From Methanobrevibacter sp. (GTDB taxonomy: Archaea; Methanobacteriota; Methanobacteria; Methanobacteriales; Methanobacteriaceae): a stretch of 14,280 nucleotides of DNA. Below, in pieces: positions 1 to 5,627 of this stretch. Numbering within the stretch: the first letter of the stretch is position 1; each line of letters begins with the position of its first letter. The notes below the pieces were generated by a model. It saw only the letters and a program-made list of their open reading frames with translations, was not told the origin of the DNA and did not search any database. The DNA is taken from NCBI GenBank assembly GCA_017652345.1, contig JAGCBE010000172.1, forward strand, positions 1 to 14,280, given 5' to 3'. The position numbers were made by a program, and so were the translations under genes.

Positions 1-2
1 AG

Positions 3-134
3 TTACATGAAATTTGGAAAGTTAAAGAAGGAAGCAAAGTTATTTGGAAAGTTCAATGTCCACATGGAATATTGAGTTGCAAAACAAAGAAACAAGCAAT
101 TAAATGGGTAGAAAGTTTTAAAGAGGTGAAATAA
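3..134 (+). CDS. 3' end of a small hypothetical early protein (start outside window)
   Basis: An open frame runs from the window edge to the TAA at 132-134, encoding at least 43 residues. It begins LHEIWKVKEGSKV and ends WVESFKEVK. The stop lies one base before the next ATG, and the last codons double as that gene's ribosome binding site (AGAGGTG, 123-128), so it reads as the upstream member of the same operon. The pattern (EIW/K-rich strand, Cys-Pro-His-Gly, then a Lys-rich helix KTKKQAIKWVESF) loosely resembles the next protein and may be related to it. No function recognised. The true start is not visible. Confidence 0.6.
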   Translation, partial: LHEIWKVKEGSKVIWKVQCPHGILSCKTKKQAIKWVESFKEVK

Positions 135-135
135 A

Positions 136-360
136 ATGAAATATGAATTAATATGGAGAAGTTCAAAAAATAATGTTATATATTCAAGTTATGCAAAGAA
201 TAAAAAAGATTTAAAAGAAAGATTAGAGTATTTAGTTAATGTTAAAGGATTAAAATTAAATGATGAAGATAGATTAGATAACATTCAAGTTAGTAAAAGA
301 ATAGCAAAAATTGGATGGTTAATTTTAACTAGTAAAGAAGTAATTAAGGAGATGAGTTAA
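136..360 (+). CDS. Small hypothetical early protein (74 aa)
   Basis: 74 residues, Lys-rich and basic. ATG at 136 follows a good Shine-Dalgarno AGAGGTG (123-128). It starts MKYELIW, has a basic helix-like stretch KNKKDLKERLEYL (about residues 22-34) and ends in IGWLILTSKEVIKEMS. No membrane segment or catalytic motif is visible. The stop is one base before the next ATG at 362, and an AAGGAG sequence inside its last codons (347-352) serves that gene. The layout (short strands, then an amphipathic Lys/Glu helix) resembles the partial protein upstream and the 55-residue protein at 1693, suggesting a small paralogous family. Function unknown. Confidence 0.8.
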   Translation: MKYELIWRSSKNNVIYSSYAKNKKDLKERLEYLVNVKGLKLNDEDRLDNIQVSKRIAKIGWLILTSKEVIKEMS

Positions 361-361
361 A

Positions 362-511
362 ATGACTAAAGAAGAAAAATATAGATTAGCTTTAAATACT
401 ATTTATAGAACATTAAAAGAAAGGGAATTTGAATTTACATTAATGGATAAAGCAATTATAAAGTCTATATTAAAATATATAGAAACAGTTGAAAAATTCA
501 TAGATGATTAA
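362..511 (+). CDS. Small hypothetical early protein (49 aa)
   Basis: A 49-residue ORF, starting MTKEEKYRLALNTIYRTLKE and ending YIETVEKFIDD. It has a proper Shine-Dalgarno (AAGGAG, 347-352) about nine bases before the ATG and sits one base after the previous stop, which argues that it is translated. The composition is charged and the protein is predicted by eye to be almost entirely helical: two amphipathic helices separated by a short EFEFT segment. It resembles the C-terminal helical halves of the 70- and 69-residue proteins at 725 and 1209, but the similarity is too weak to call homology. Function unknown. Confidence 0.7.
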   Translation: MTKEEKYRLALNTIYRTLKEREFEFTLMDKAIIKSILKYIETVEKFIDD

Positions 512-728
512 GATGAAAAGAGATTATGAATATAGTTCATTCGATAATAATATCTGGGGATTTGTTAGAGTACAAGAAGTAAAACCTGTAAGGATTATAT
601 GTAAACATTGTGGATGGAGCAACAATTTTATAGTTCATAAAAAGAAATTATGTCAGAATTGTAAACATTGGGTTTATCCAGATGAAAAGGAAGAATTTAG
701 AGAGAAAGTTAAGAGGTTAATGAAATGA
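504..728 (+). CDS. Zinc-ribbon protein (74 aa), function unknown
   Basis: The centre of the protein carries two CxxC knuckles, CKHCGW (about residues 33-38) and CQNCKHW (about residues 50-56), separated by a basic loop. This is the geometry of a zinc ribbon. The N-terminus is aromatic and acidic (RDYEYSSFDNNIWGF) and the C-terminus is a charged helix. No HNH or nuclease residues accompany the ribbon, so nucleic-acid or protein binding is the only reasonable guess. The start is uncertain: ATG 504 overlaps the previous gene by 8 nt, and ATG 513 (MKRDYEY) begins one base after its stop. Neither has a clear Shine-Dalgarno, so translation is probably coupled. It ends in an ATGA overlap with the next gene. 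Confidence 0.75.
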   Translation: MIKMKRDYEYSSFDNNIWGFVRVQEVKPVRIICKHCGWSNNFIVHKKKLCQNCKHWVYPDEKEEFREKVKRLMK

Positions 729-937
729 ATAATGTGGATGAATATTATAACAATCATGAATTGAGATTTATTATTCATAATAACGGATATGGAAAAGAAA
801 ATTATGAATTGAAAAAAGAAATAGATGAATATAAAGATAGAATAGAAAAAGTTATTAAATATGTAACAGATAATTTAGTAAGTCAATTTGATATTGATTA
901 TATAATAAATACATTAAGAGGTGATAAAGATGAGTAA
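725..937 (+). CDS. Small acidic helical protein (70 aa), paralogue of the 1209 gene
   Basis: The ATG at 725 overlaps the previous TGA (ATGA), indicating translational coupling; a weak AAGAGG lies upstream (712-717). The N-terminus is Asn/Tyr-rich. From about residue 30 the protein is helical and coiled-coil-like (YELKKEIDEYKDRIEKVIKY), followed by LVSQFDIDYIINTLRGDKDE. This second half aligns by eye with the protein at 1209-1418: RI-[ED]-K, a Y after the second helix turn, L-[VI]-[ST]-x-F-[DE], [YW]-[IL]-I, L-x-G and a terminal KDE/DKE. The 3' end also contains the Shine-Dalgarno AAGAGGTG of the next gene, overlapped by 8 nt. Function unknown. Confidence 0.75.
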   Translation: MNNVDEYYNNHELRFIIHNNGYGKENYELKKEIDEYKDRIEKVIKYVTDNLVSQFDIDYIINTLRGDKDE

Positions 938-1145
938 AAGAGAGATATGGAGAATAGGTAAAGCTTTTGTTGATATGAATGAAGTTATAGCAATTAATGA
1001 AATGAAACCATTTGGAATTATTGAAATTCATTTTAGAAATGGTGATATAATTAAAGTTGATGATGTAACTTTTGATAATATAAATCGTTTGTTTGCTATA
1101 TATTGTAATTTGAATGATGTGCATGTAGGTGTTATTAATGAATAA
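930..1145 (+). CDS. Small hypothetical early protein (71 aa)
   Basis: The longest frame opens with a GTG at 921, but that GTG is part of the Shine-Dalgarno AAGAGGTG (915-922). The ATG at 930, seven bases downstream, is the likely start, giving 71 residues beginning MSKREIWRIGKAFVDMNEV. The sequence alternates short hydrophobic strands with turns (FGIIEIHFRNGDIIKVDDV), suggesting a compact beta-rich fold such as a small barrel. This fold guess is by eye only. It overlaps the previous gene by 8 nt and the mini-ORF at 1138 by 8 nt. No functional motif recognised. Confidence 0.75.
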   Translation: MSKREIWRIGKAFVDMNEVIAINEMKPFGIIEIHFRNGDIIKVDDVTFDNINRLFAIYCNLNDVHVGVINE

Positions 1146-1212
1146 AGAAAGTTTAGAAGGTTATAAAGGAATGATTAATCAATTATGGGAAAGTGTAGGT
1201 AAAAAGAAATGA
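1138..1212 (+). CDS. Possible 24-residue mini-protein
   Basis: ATG 1138 overlaps the end of the previous gene and its TGA (1210-1212) overlaps the next ATG at 1209. The peptide is MNKESLEGYKGMINQLWESV plus GKKK, a short charged helix. A TAGGTG sequence about seven bases before the ATG (1125-1131) could serve as its ribosome binding site. The overlap at both ends leaves no gap in an operon where every other gene abuts its neighbour, and this favours translation. It could instead be a chance ORF in a short spacer. Function unknown. Confidence 0.45.
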   Translation: MNKESLEGYKGMINQLWESVGKKK

Positions 1213-1418
1213 ATGATGAAGAAATAATGAATGAATTAATAGTTGAGAATTATTGGTTAAATAGAGCTAATGATAGTTTAATTGATGAAAATAGAAATTA
1301 TGAAAAGAGAATAGATAAATCTTTAGAATATTTAAAAAGGTTAAAAGAAAAAGAATTAATAACAGAATTTGAAACTGAATGGTTAATTGAATTATTAGAA
1401 GGAAGTGATAAAGAATGA
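1209..1418 (+). CDS. Small acidic coiled-coil protein (69 aa), paralogue of the 725 gene
   Basis: 69 residues, Glu/Asn/Leu-rich, starting MNDEEIMNELIVENYWLNRA. The middle is a probable coiled coil (ENRNYEKRIDKSLEYLKRLKEK, about residues 28-49), followed by ELITEFETEWLIELLEGSDKE. The last roughly 40 residues align with those of the 725-937 product, and both genes carry the next gene's Shine-Dalgarno in their final codons (here GAAGGAAGTG). Start and stop are both in ATGA overlaps. No catalytic residues are visible; an oligomerising or protein-binding role is inference from composition only. Confidence 0.75.
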   Translation: MNDEEIMNELIVENYWLNRANDSLIDENRNYEKRIDKSLEYLKRLKEKELITEFETEWLIELLEGSDKE

Positions 1419-1693
1419 TAATAATTGGATTTGTAATAGCTGTGTTCTTTATATTAATGATAGGATTAATATGTAGAAGCTATAGTAAAGATATTTTTGA
1501 ACTTGAGAATAGAATATTACAACTTGAAAAAAGAATTAATGAATGTGAAACATTTAAAAAGAGTTGGGAAACATTAATTGATAGTGCAAATGATTTAAAA
1601 GGTTTAGTAATTGGTGATAATTATTTTATAAGAAAGGATGGTGAGAAAGAGATGGCTTGTAAAGGTAAAGGAAAAGGTGGAAAGAGAAAGTAA
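1415..1693 (+). CDS. Membrane-anchored coiled-coil protein (92 aa)
   Basis: The N-terminus (about residues 1-20, MIIIGFVIAVFFILMIGLIC) is a single strongly hydrophobic membrane segment. A coiled coil (about residues 27-45, with heptad Leu/Ile in IFELENRILQLEKRINECE) and a soluble tail follow. The likely topology is N-terminal anchor with a cytoplasmic tail. phi29 encodes membrane-bound early proteins (gp1, gp16.7) that organise replication at the membrane, and the context is compatible, but I see no specific similarity. The protein ends in the Lys/Gly string ACKGKGKGGKRK, whose purine codons also supply a Shine-Dalgarno for the next gene. ATG 1415 is supported by AGAAGGAAGTG upstream and an ATGA overlap. 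Confidence 0.75.
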   Translation: MIIIGFVIAVFFILMIGLICRSYSKDIFELENRILQLEKRINECETFKKSWETLIDSANDLKGLVIGDNYFIRKDGEKEMACKGKGKGGKRK

Positions 1694-1860
1694 TGAAGTA
1701 TATTTTAAAATATGAATATGAGAGTAAATATCTGGGATTTATTAGGGTATTAGAAAAAGAATTTAATTATATGAAAGAGCTTCGTGAATTTGTTTTAGAA
1801 CATATTGAAAGAATACATAATTTTAAAATTTATAAACTAACAGATTTACAAGACAAATAG
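1693..1860 (+). CDS. Small hypothetical early protein (55 aa)
   Basis: A 55-residue ORF starting MKYILKYEYESKYLGFIRVL and ending KIYKLTDLQDK. The ATG overlaps the previous TAA by one base (TAATG), and AAAAGGTGG (1672-1680) lies upstream at a longish spacing. The strand-like N-terminus is followed by an amphipathic helix (YMKELREFVLEHIERI). This plan matches the proteins at 3 and 136 (MKYxL start, then a charged helix), so the three may be paralogues. It is the last gene of the early run; its stop codon is the first base pair of the hairpin at 1860-1880. Function unknown. Confidence 0.65.
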   Translation: MKYILKYEYESKYLGFIRVLEKEFNYMKELREFVLEHIERIHNFKIYKLTDLQDK

Positions 1861-1880
1861 TGCTATATTGTATATAGCAC
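1860..1880 (+). other. Hairpin after the early gene run
   Basis: GTGCTATAT and ATATAGCAC form a perfect 9-bp stem with a TGT loop, starting on the last base of the upstream TAG stop. No T-run follows, so it does not look like a standard intrinsic terminator. It may protect the 3' end of the upstream message or form part of the larger structure at 1878-1975. Confidence 0.55.
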
Positions 1881-1959
1881 GATACTACTTAACATCCTCT
1901 TAATCTACTTATTATACTTATGATTTTAATAATTCATATTTCAGTTAAGTGGTATCGTG
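1878..1959 (+). repeat. 16-nt inverted repeat bracketing a promoter
   Basis: Left arm 1878-1893 (CACGATACTACTTAAC) and right arm 1944-1959 (GTTAAGTGGTATCGTG) are complementary with a single T/G mismatch, which would be a G-U pair in RNA. The 50-nt interior contains the promoter TTAACA-18-TATACT, and the left arm overlaps its -35 box. The arms could be paired operators for a looping regulator (compare the divergent p4 sites of phi29, which are also inverted repeats) or a long RNA stem in read-through transcripts. Confidence 0.6.
1889..1918 (+). promoter_or_regulatory. Sigma-A-type promoter for the replication block
   Basis: TTAACA (1889-1894), an 18-nt spacer, then TATACT (1913-1918); each box differs from consensus at one base. 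The start of transcription would be near 1925, giving a leader of about 70 nt that contains the right arm of the inverted repeat and a second hairpin before the GTG at 1994. It lies in the only large gap between the early run and the replication genes. Confidence 0.55.
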
Positions 1960-1975
1960 GTGTATATAATACACC
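1959..1975 (+). other. Leader hairpin upstream of the 1994 gene
   Basis: GGTGTAT and ATACACC form a perfect 7-bp stem with an ATA loop, ending a few bases before the Shine-Dalgarno GAAAGGAAGGAAG (1977-1989). In a transcript from the 1889 promoter it would sit in the 5' leader, where it could stabilise the message or influence ribosome access. Confidence 0.5.
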
Positions 1976-1993
1976 AGAAAGGAAGGAAGAATA

Positions 1994-2179
1994 GTGAAAG
2001 AAAAATACTGGGATGAGTTAAATGAAATGTTTTTAAATGATGAAGAATTAGCTAGTAAACATGTAAATTTAGCAAAAATTGTATCTTTAGTTGTTGAGAA
2101 TAGTAAAATTAGTGAACAGCTTGAAGATATCCAAAAACAATTAATGGAATTAAACAAAGATGAAAAGAAAAACAAATAA
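1994..2179 (+). CDS. Small charged helical protein (61 aa), replication block
   Basis: The start is GTG 1994, supported by a strong Shine-Dalgarno GAAAGGAAGGAAG (1977-1989). The 61 residues begin MKEKYWDELNEMFLNDEELA and continue as a long probable coiled coil (LVVENSKISEQLEDIQKQLMELNK, about residues 32-55) ending in DEKKNK. It is the first gene behind the structured promoter region and precedes the putative SSB. In phi29 the corresponding neighbourhood holds small DNA-binding replication proteins (p6, p5), but I see no sequence reason to equate them. Function unknown. Confidence 0.75.
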   Translation: MKEKYWDELNEMFLNDEELASKHVNLAKIVSLVVENSKISEQLEDIQKQLMELNKDEKKNK

Positions 2180-2198
2180 GAAAGGAAATTTTTAAATT

Positions 2199-2699
2199 AT
2201 GAGTAAAAAATTAAATGAAGAAAGTGAGATTAAAGAAATGGAAAAAGAAGAAGTAAAAGAAACAGGATTAATGATTAAAGATTTTAGTGAAATGGAGAAT
2301 GCTGGAAGTAGAAGTAATACAGATGTATTTACAACTATTACAGATGGAAAGGTATTATTTAATTTAGATAATCATTGTGACTATAAATTAAATGATTGTA
2401 AAGGTGAAACAATTAGAGTTAAGGATGTACTTATTAAAGTTATATCTACACCTTTAGAAGAACCTGAATTAGATGATAATGGAAATGTTGTTAAAGATAA
2501 GGAAATTAAGAAAGTATGTATTTTAATTGATGATGAAGGTAAATCATATGTAACTGGAAGTAAGATGTTTACTAATCAAATGATTAGATATATTGGTTAT
2601 GCTGGAATTCAATCTATTGAAGAAGGATTATTAATTAAGATTATTGAAAAAGATGTTAAAGGAACAAATAATAAAGCTCTAGGATTTGACTTGGTATAA
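2199..2699 (+). CDS. Putative phage single-stranded DNA-binding protein (166 aa)
   Basis: The first 30 residues are charged and probably disordered (Glu/Lys-rich). The rest is a beta-rich domain: NTDVFTTITDGKVLFNLDN (about 40-58), DCKGETIRVKDVLIKVIS (about 67-84), an acidic loop PLEEPELDDNGN, KEIKKVCILIDDEGKSYVTGS and MFTNQMIRYIGYAG. This string, with strands separated by an acidic loop, a YVTGSKMF segment and a compact C-terminus, is what I associate with OB-fold-like phage SSB/replication proteins in Gram-positive phages. The position upstream of terminal protein and polymerase matches phi29 gene 5 (SSB). The assignment is by resemblance and context, not by a diagnostic motif. ATG 2199 has AAAGGAA (2182-2188) upstream. 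The stop lies inside the palindrome at 2688-2708. Confidence 0.6.
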   Translation: MSKKLNEESEIKEMEKEEVKETGLMIKDFSEMENAGSRSNTDVFTTITDGKVLFNLDNHCDYKLNDCKGETIRVKDVLIKVISTPLEEPELDDNGNVVKDKEIKKVCILIDDEGKSYVTGSKMFTNQMIRYIGYAGIQSIEEGLLIKIIEKDVKGTNNKALGFDLV

Positions 2700-2708
2700 T
2701 ACCAGGTC
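2688..2708 (+). promoter_or_regulatory. Palindrome with embedded extended -10 element at the ssb stop
   Basis: GACTTGGTAT-A-ATACCAGGTC is a 21-bp palindrome with one T/G pair. It spans the TAA stop of the upstream gene and contains TGGTATAAT (2692-2700), an extended -10 sequence. No good -35 box lies 17 nt upstream and only three Ts follow, so promoter, weak terminator and processing hairpin all remain possible. Confidence 0.35.
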
Positions 2709-2733
2709 TTTCCTAGATAGAAGGTGGTGAATT

Positions 2734-3024
2734 ATGAATAGAGTAGAATATGACCTTAACAACAGTGAATATATAAGTAAAATTAATAATTATGTTTTTT
2801 ATTTTAGTAGTAAGTTTAATCAAGAAAGATTTGAAGCTGGTTGTTATGATTTTGTTAATATAGAAACTAATAAACTTTATGCAAAATATCATATAAAAAT
2901 AGATATACATGATTATTTAACTTTAGTCTATTATAAAAAAATAGAAAAAAGAGGATTTAAAGTTTTAACTTATGATGGAAATAATGATATAATTGAAATA
3001 CAAGATAATTATATATTTAGATAA
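2734..3024 (+). CDS. Conserved small phage protein of unknown function (96 aa)
   Basis: ATG 2734 has a good Shine-Dalgarno (GAAGGTGGTGA, about 2719-2729). The protein reads MNRVEYDLNNSEYISKINNY, then FYFSSKFNQERF (about residues 22-33), an acidic/aromatic middle, and LTLVYYKKIEKRGFKVLTYD (about 61-80). The combination FYFSS-x-F, a helix ending YYKKIEKRGF and a final beta strand is one I associate with small early proteins of phages of Gram-positive bacteria that have no established role. It has no membrane segment or nuclease motif. It lies between the putative SSB and terminal protein, so a link to replication is a contextual guess only. Confidence 0.7.
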   Translation: MNRVEYDLNNSEYISKINNYVFYFSSKFNQERFEAGCYDFVNIETNKLYAKYHIKIDIHDYLTLVYYKKIEKRGFKVLTYDGNNDIIEIQDNYIFR

Positions 3025-3041
3025 GTTAGGATGTGATATTT

Positions 3042-3845
3042 GTGAATGATAATAAAACACCTTCAATTATTAGGTGGACTAAAAGTGATTATGGTAAGTT
3101 ATCTTATGCTGTCAGAATGTTTAATAAAAAAGTTAGAGAACTAGAGAGTTTAGATAAAAATGTTTTACCAGATGAATTTAACTATCAAGAATTAAAAGAC
3201 ACGATTTATAGTAGGAAAGAATTAAATAGAGTTTTAAAATCTTTAAGGAAATTTAGTAATAATGAGAGCCAACAAAAAGCTATAAAGCTTGAAGGTGGTG
3301 AAGAGATAACTAGATGGGAATACTCTGAACTTAAAAAAGCGCAAAAAAGAGCTATAAGTACAATTCAAGAAAAAGCTAGAGGAATAGTTGAGAGTGATAC
3401 AAATGTTATAGGTGACTTAGAATTCAAGCAATTAATGAGAACAAAAGAGAGTATTGAAGATTTATTTAATAGACTAGGAAGTGAATTCAAAAGAACAGCT
3501 AAAAGGACTTTATCATGGGGTAAAAATGATTATGAGTTATGGAGAGCGCAAATATATAGAGATAACTATATGAATAAAGTTTTAATTCATATGAGTGAAT
3601 ATGATAATTATGAGTTATTAGTTAAAAAATTAAATTCTATTGAAAATCCTATTAAATTTTATGAGTATGTACAAAGAAGTACAGTTTTACAAGATTTATT
3701 CTTATTTTATAGAGATAAAGCCACAGCGCAGACTTATGGTGGATTTACAAGCAATCAGGAAGCTTTTGATTATGGTATTTTTGAACAATTAGGAATACCT
3801 AGACCTAAAGTTGCTACAAAAAGAAGAAAACAATTTAAGAAATAG
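3042..3845 (+). CDS. Putative terminal protein (DNA replication primer, 267 aa)
   Basis: About 267 residues, close to phi29 p3 (266), and immediately upstream of a protein-primed polymerase, as in phi29. In such phages this protein supplies a hydroxyl group that primes synthesis and remains bound to the 5' ends. The sequence is basic and helical with a Lys/Arg/Glu-rich centre (KKAQKRAISTIQEKARG). The C-terminal part contains TYGGFTSNQEAFDYGIF, which offers Ser, Thr and Tyr candidates for the priming residue; I cannot tell which is used. It ends in a basic tail (KRRKQFKK). The longest frame starts at GTG 3033, but AGGATGTGA (3028-3036) is better read as the Shine-Dalgarno for GTG 3042, beginning MNDNKTPSIIRWTKSDYGKL. 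Assigned mainly from position, length and composition. Confidence 0.75.
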   Translation: MNDNKTPSIIRWTKSDYGKLSYAVRMFNKKVRELESLDKNVLPDEFNYQELKDTIYSRKELNRVLKSLRKFSNNESQQKAIKLEGGEEITRWEYSELKKAQKRAISTIQEKARGIVESDTNVIGDLEFKQLMRTKESIEDLFNRLGSEFKRTAKRTLSWGKNDYELWRAQIYRDNYMNKVLIHMSEYDNYELLVKKLNSIENPIKFYEYVQRSTVLQDLFLFYRDKATAQTYGGFTSNQEAFDYGIFEQLGIPRPKVATKRRKQFKK

Positions 3846-3847
3846 TA

Positions 3848-5605
3848 ATGAAAAAATTTACAGCTGATTTTGAAACAGCTACCTGGCTAGAGGATGAAAC
3901 TTATGTATGGGCTTGGGCTACATGTGAAATAGGTAATCCAGATAATATTGTAATTGGGAATACGATAGAGAGTTTTATGGAATGGTGTATAAAAAATGAG
4001 AATACAACTCTTTACTTTCACAATTTAAAATTTGATGGAGAATTTATAATATGTTATTTATTAAATAATGGATATGAATATATAGAAGATAGAAAAGATA
4101 AAAAAGATAAAACATTCACAACATTAATAAGTGATATGGGACTTTTTTATTCAATAGAGATATTCTTTCATGTTAAAGGAAAGAATACAAAAAAGATAAC
4201 AATAATTGATAGTTTAAAAATAATAAATAGGCCTGTTGAAGAAATACCTAGAATGTTTGGATTAAACATAGAAAAACTAGATTTAGATTATAACACAGAA
4301 AGAGAAAGAGGTTATATCTTAAAAGATTATGAAAAAGATTATATAACAAATGATGTTAAGATAGTTGCTTTAGCACTCGACTTGATATTCAAACAGGATT
4401 TATTAAGTATGACAGCTGGAAGTAATGCTTTAAAAGACTTTAAAAAAACTCATTCAATAAGAAGGTTTAATAGGTTATTTCCAGAACTTAATTATGAAGT
4501 GGATAAAGATATGAGAAAAGCATATCGTGGTGGATTTACATATCTTAATCCAATATATAAAGAGAAAGATGTTGGAGAGGGTGTTGTATTAGATGTTAAT
4601 TCACTTTATCCTTCTGTAATGTATAAAGAACCTATGCCTATTGGTGAACCTTTATTTTATGAAGGAAAATATCAAGATGACAAAGTATATCCACTTTATA
4701 TACAATGTATAAGTTGCGCTTTTGAGATTAAACCTGGTAAAATACCAACAATCCAGGTTAAGAAAACAAAGTATTTTTTAGATAATGAATATCTAGAAAG
4801 CTCTGATGGTGAGATAATATCACTTGTTTTATCTAGTGTTGATTTAAAGCTCTTTTTAGAGCAATATGATGTTTTTGAACTCAAATATGAATGTGGCTGG
4901 AAATTTAAAGCTATGAATGGAATATTTACTGAATATATTGATAAATGGATTAAAGTTAAGAATGAAGCCACAATTACAGGAAATAAAGGAATGAGAAGTT
5001 TAGCAAAGTTAATGCTTAATAGTTTATATGGTAAATTTGCAACAAGTATGGATGTACAAAGTAAAGAACCTTATATAGAAGATGGAATAGTTAAATATAA
5101 ATTAGGTGAAAAAGGAACTAAAAAAGGGTTATACCTTCCTTTAGGTATATTTGTAACAAGCTATGCTAGGAATAAAACAATAAGAACATCTCAAGCAATA
5201 AAAGATTATTCTATTAAAAAATATGGAATAGATAAATATTGTTATTCAGACACAGATAGTATTCACACAACTTTATCAATAGAAGAATTAAAACAGTTTT
5301 GTGAAATAGATGATGTTGAATTAGGTAAATGGAAACATGAAAGCACCTTTAGTAAAGCTCGTTTTGTAAGACAAAAATGTTATTTAGAAATGATTAATGA
5401 TGAGGTTAAGATAACATGCGCTGGAATGCCTAAAGAATGTTATAAATATGTTGAATGGAATAAATTTAAACAGGGTTTTACATGCTCTGGAAAACTAACA
5501 TTCAAGCATGTAATTGGTGGTGTTAAATTAGTAGAAACTGATTTTACTATAAAACATGATTATGAGTTAAGAAGGAATATCAAAAACTTTAGTTTTATGA
5601 TATAA
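3848..5605 (+). CDS. phi29-type protein-primed family B DNA polymerase (585 aa)
   Basis: Replicates the linear genome from the terminal protein, with strand displacement and 3'-5' proofreading. The motifs are complete. Exo I is DFETAT (D7, E9), Exo II YFHNLKFDG (about 56-64) and Exo III YITNDV (Y165, D169). The YRGG linker is at 226-229 and motif A DVNSLYPS starts at D249. Motif B KLMLNSLYGKF is at about 387-397 and motif C YSDTDS at about 466-471 (D468, D470). The KxY motif is KCY (510-512), and the C-terminus is GGVKLVETDFTIK. Length (585) and numbering track phi29 p2 (575) almost residue for residue through motif A, so TPR1/TPR2 insertions are expected between motifs A and B and after B. 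It starts two bases after the terminal-protein stop with only a weak ribosome site, suggesting coupled translation. Confidence 0.97.
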   Translation: MKKFTADFETATWLEDETYVWAWATCEIGNPDNIVIGNTIESFMEWCIKNENTTLYFHNLKFDGEFIICYLLNNGYEYIEDRKDKKDKTFTTLISDMGLFYSIEIFFHVKGKNTKKITIIDSLKIINRPVEEIPRMFGLNIEKLDLDYNTERERGYILKDYEKDYITNDVKIVALALDLIFKQDLLSMTAGSNALKDFKKTHSIRRFNRLFPELNYEVDKDMRKAYRGGFTYLNPIYKEKDVGEGVVLDVNSLYPSVMYKEPMPIGEPLFYEGKYQDDKVYPLYIQCISCAFEIKPGKIPTIQVKKTKYFLDNEYLESSDGEIISLVLSSVDLKLFLEQYDVFELKYECGWKFKAMNGIFTEYIDKWIKVKNEATITGNKGMRSLAKLMLNSLYGKFATSMDVQSKEPYIEDGIVKYKLGEKGTKKGLYLPLGIFVTSYARNKTIRTSQAIKDYSIKKYGIDKYCYSDTDSIHTTLSIEELKQFCEIDDVELGKWKHESTFSKARFVRQKCYLEMINDEVKITCAGMPKECYKYVEWNKFKQGFTCSGKLTFKHVIGGVKLVETDFTIKHDYELRRNIKNFSFMI

Positions 5606-5606
5606 T
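5598..5606 (+). promoter_or_regulatory. Candidate extended -10 promoter before the lysis genes
   Basis: TGATATAAT (TG-n-TATAAT) lies in the last codons of the polymerase gene. No convincing -35 box is present. A start near 5612 would give a leader of about 15 nt that begins with the strong Shine-Dalgarno GGTGAGGAGG (5610-5619). Confidence 0.35.
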
Positions 5607-5627
5607 AAAGGTGAGGAGGATTATGTT

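Noticed and set aside
504..728. HNH endonuclease from the CxxC pair
   Set aside because: There is no His-Asn-His core between or after the cysteine pairs, only a ribbon.
1860..1975. A phi29-type packaging RNA (pRNA)
   Set aside because: The region is structured, but the promoter lies inside it, the position is not at a genome end, and I cannot match the pRNA interlocking-loop layout.
4696..4971. Minus-strand ORF opposite the polymerase gene
   Set aside because: It lies fully antisense to strongly conserved polymerase coding sequence, with no ribosome site or recognisable protein. The same applies to the minus-strand frames at 855-1124, 1945-2175, 2713-2910 and 6301-6492.
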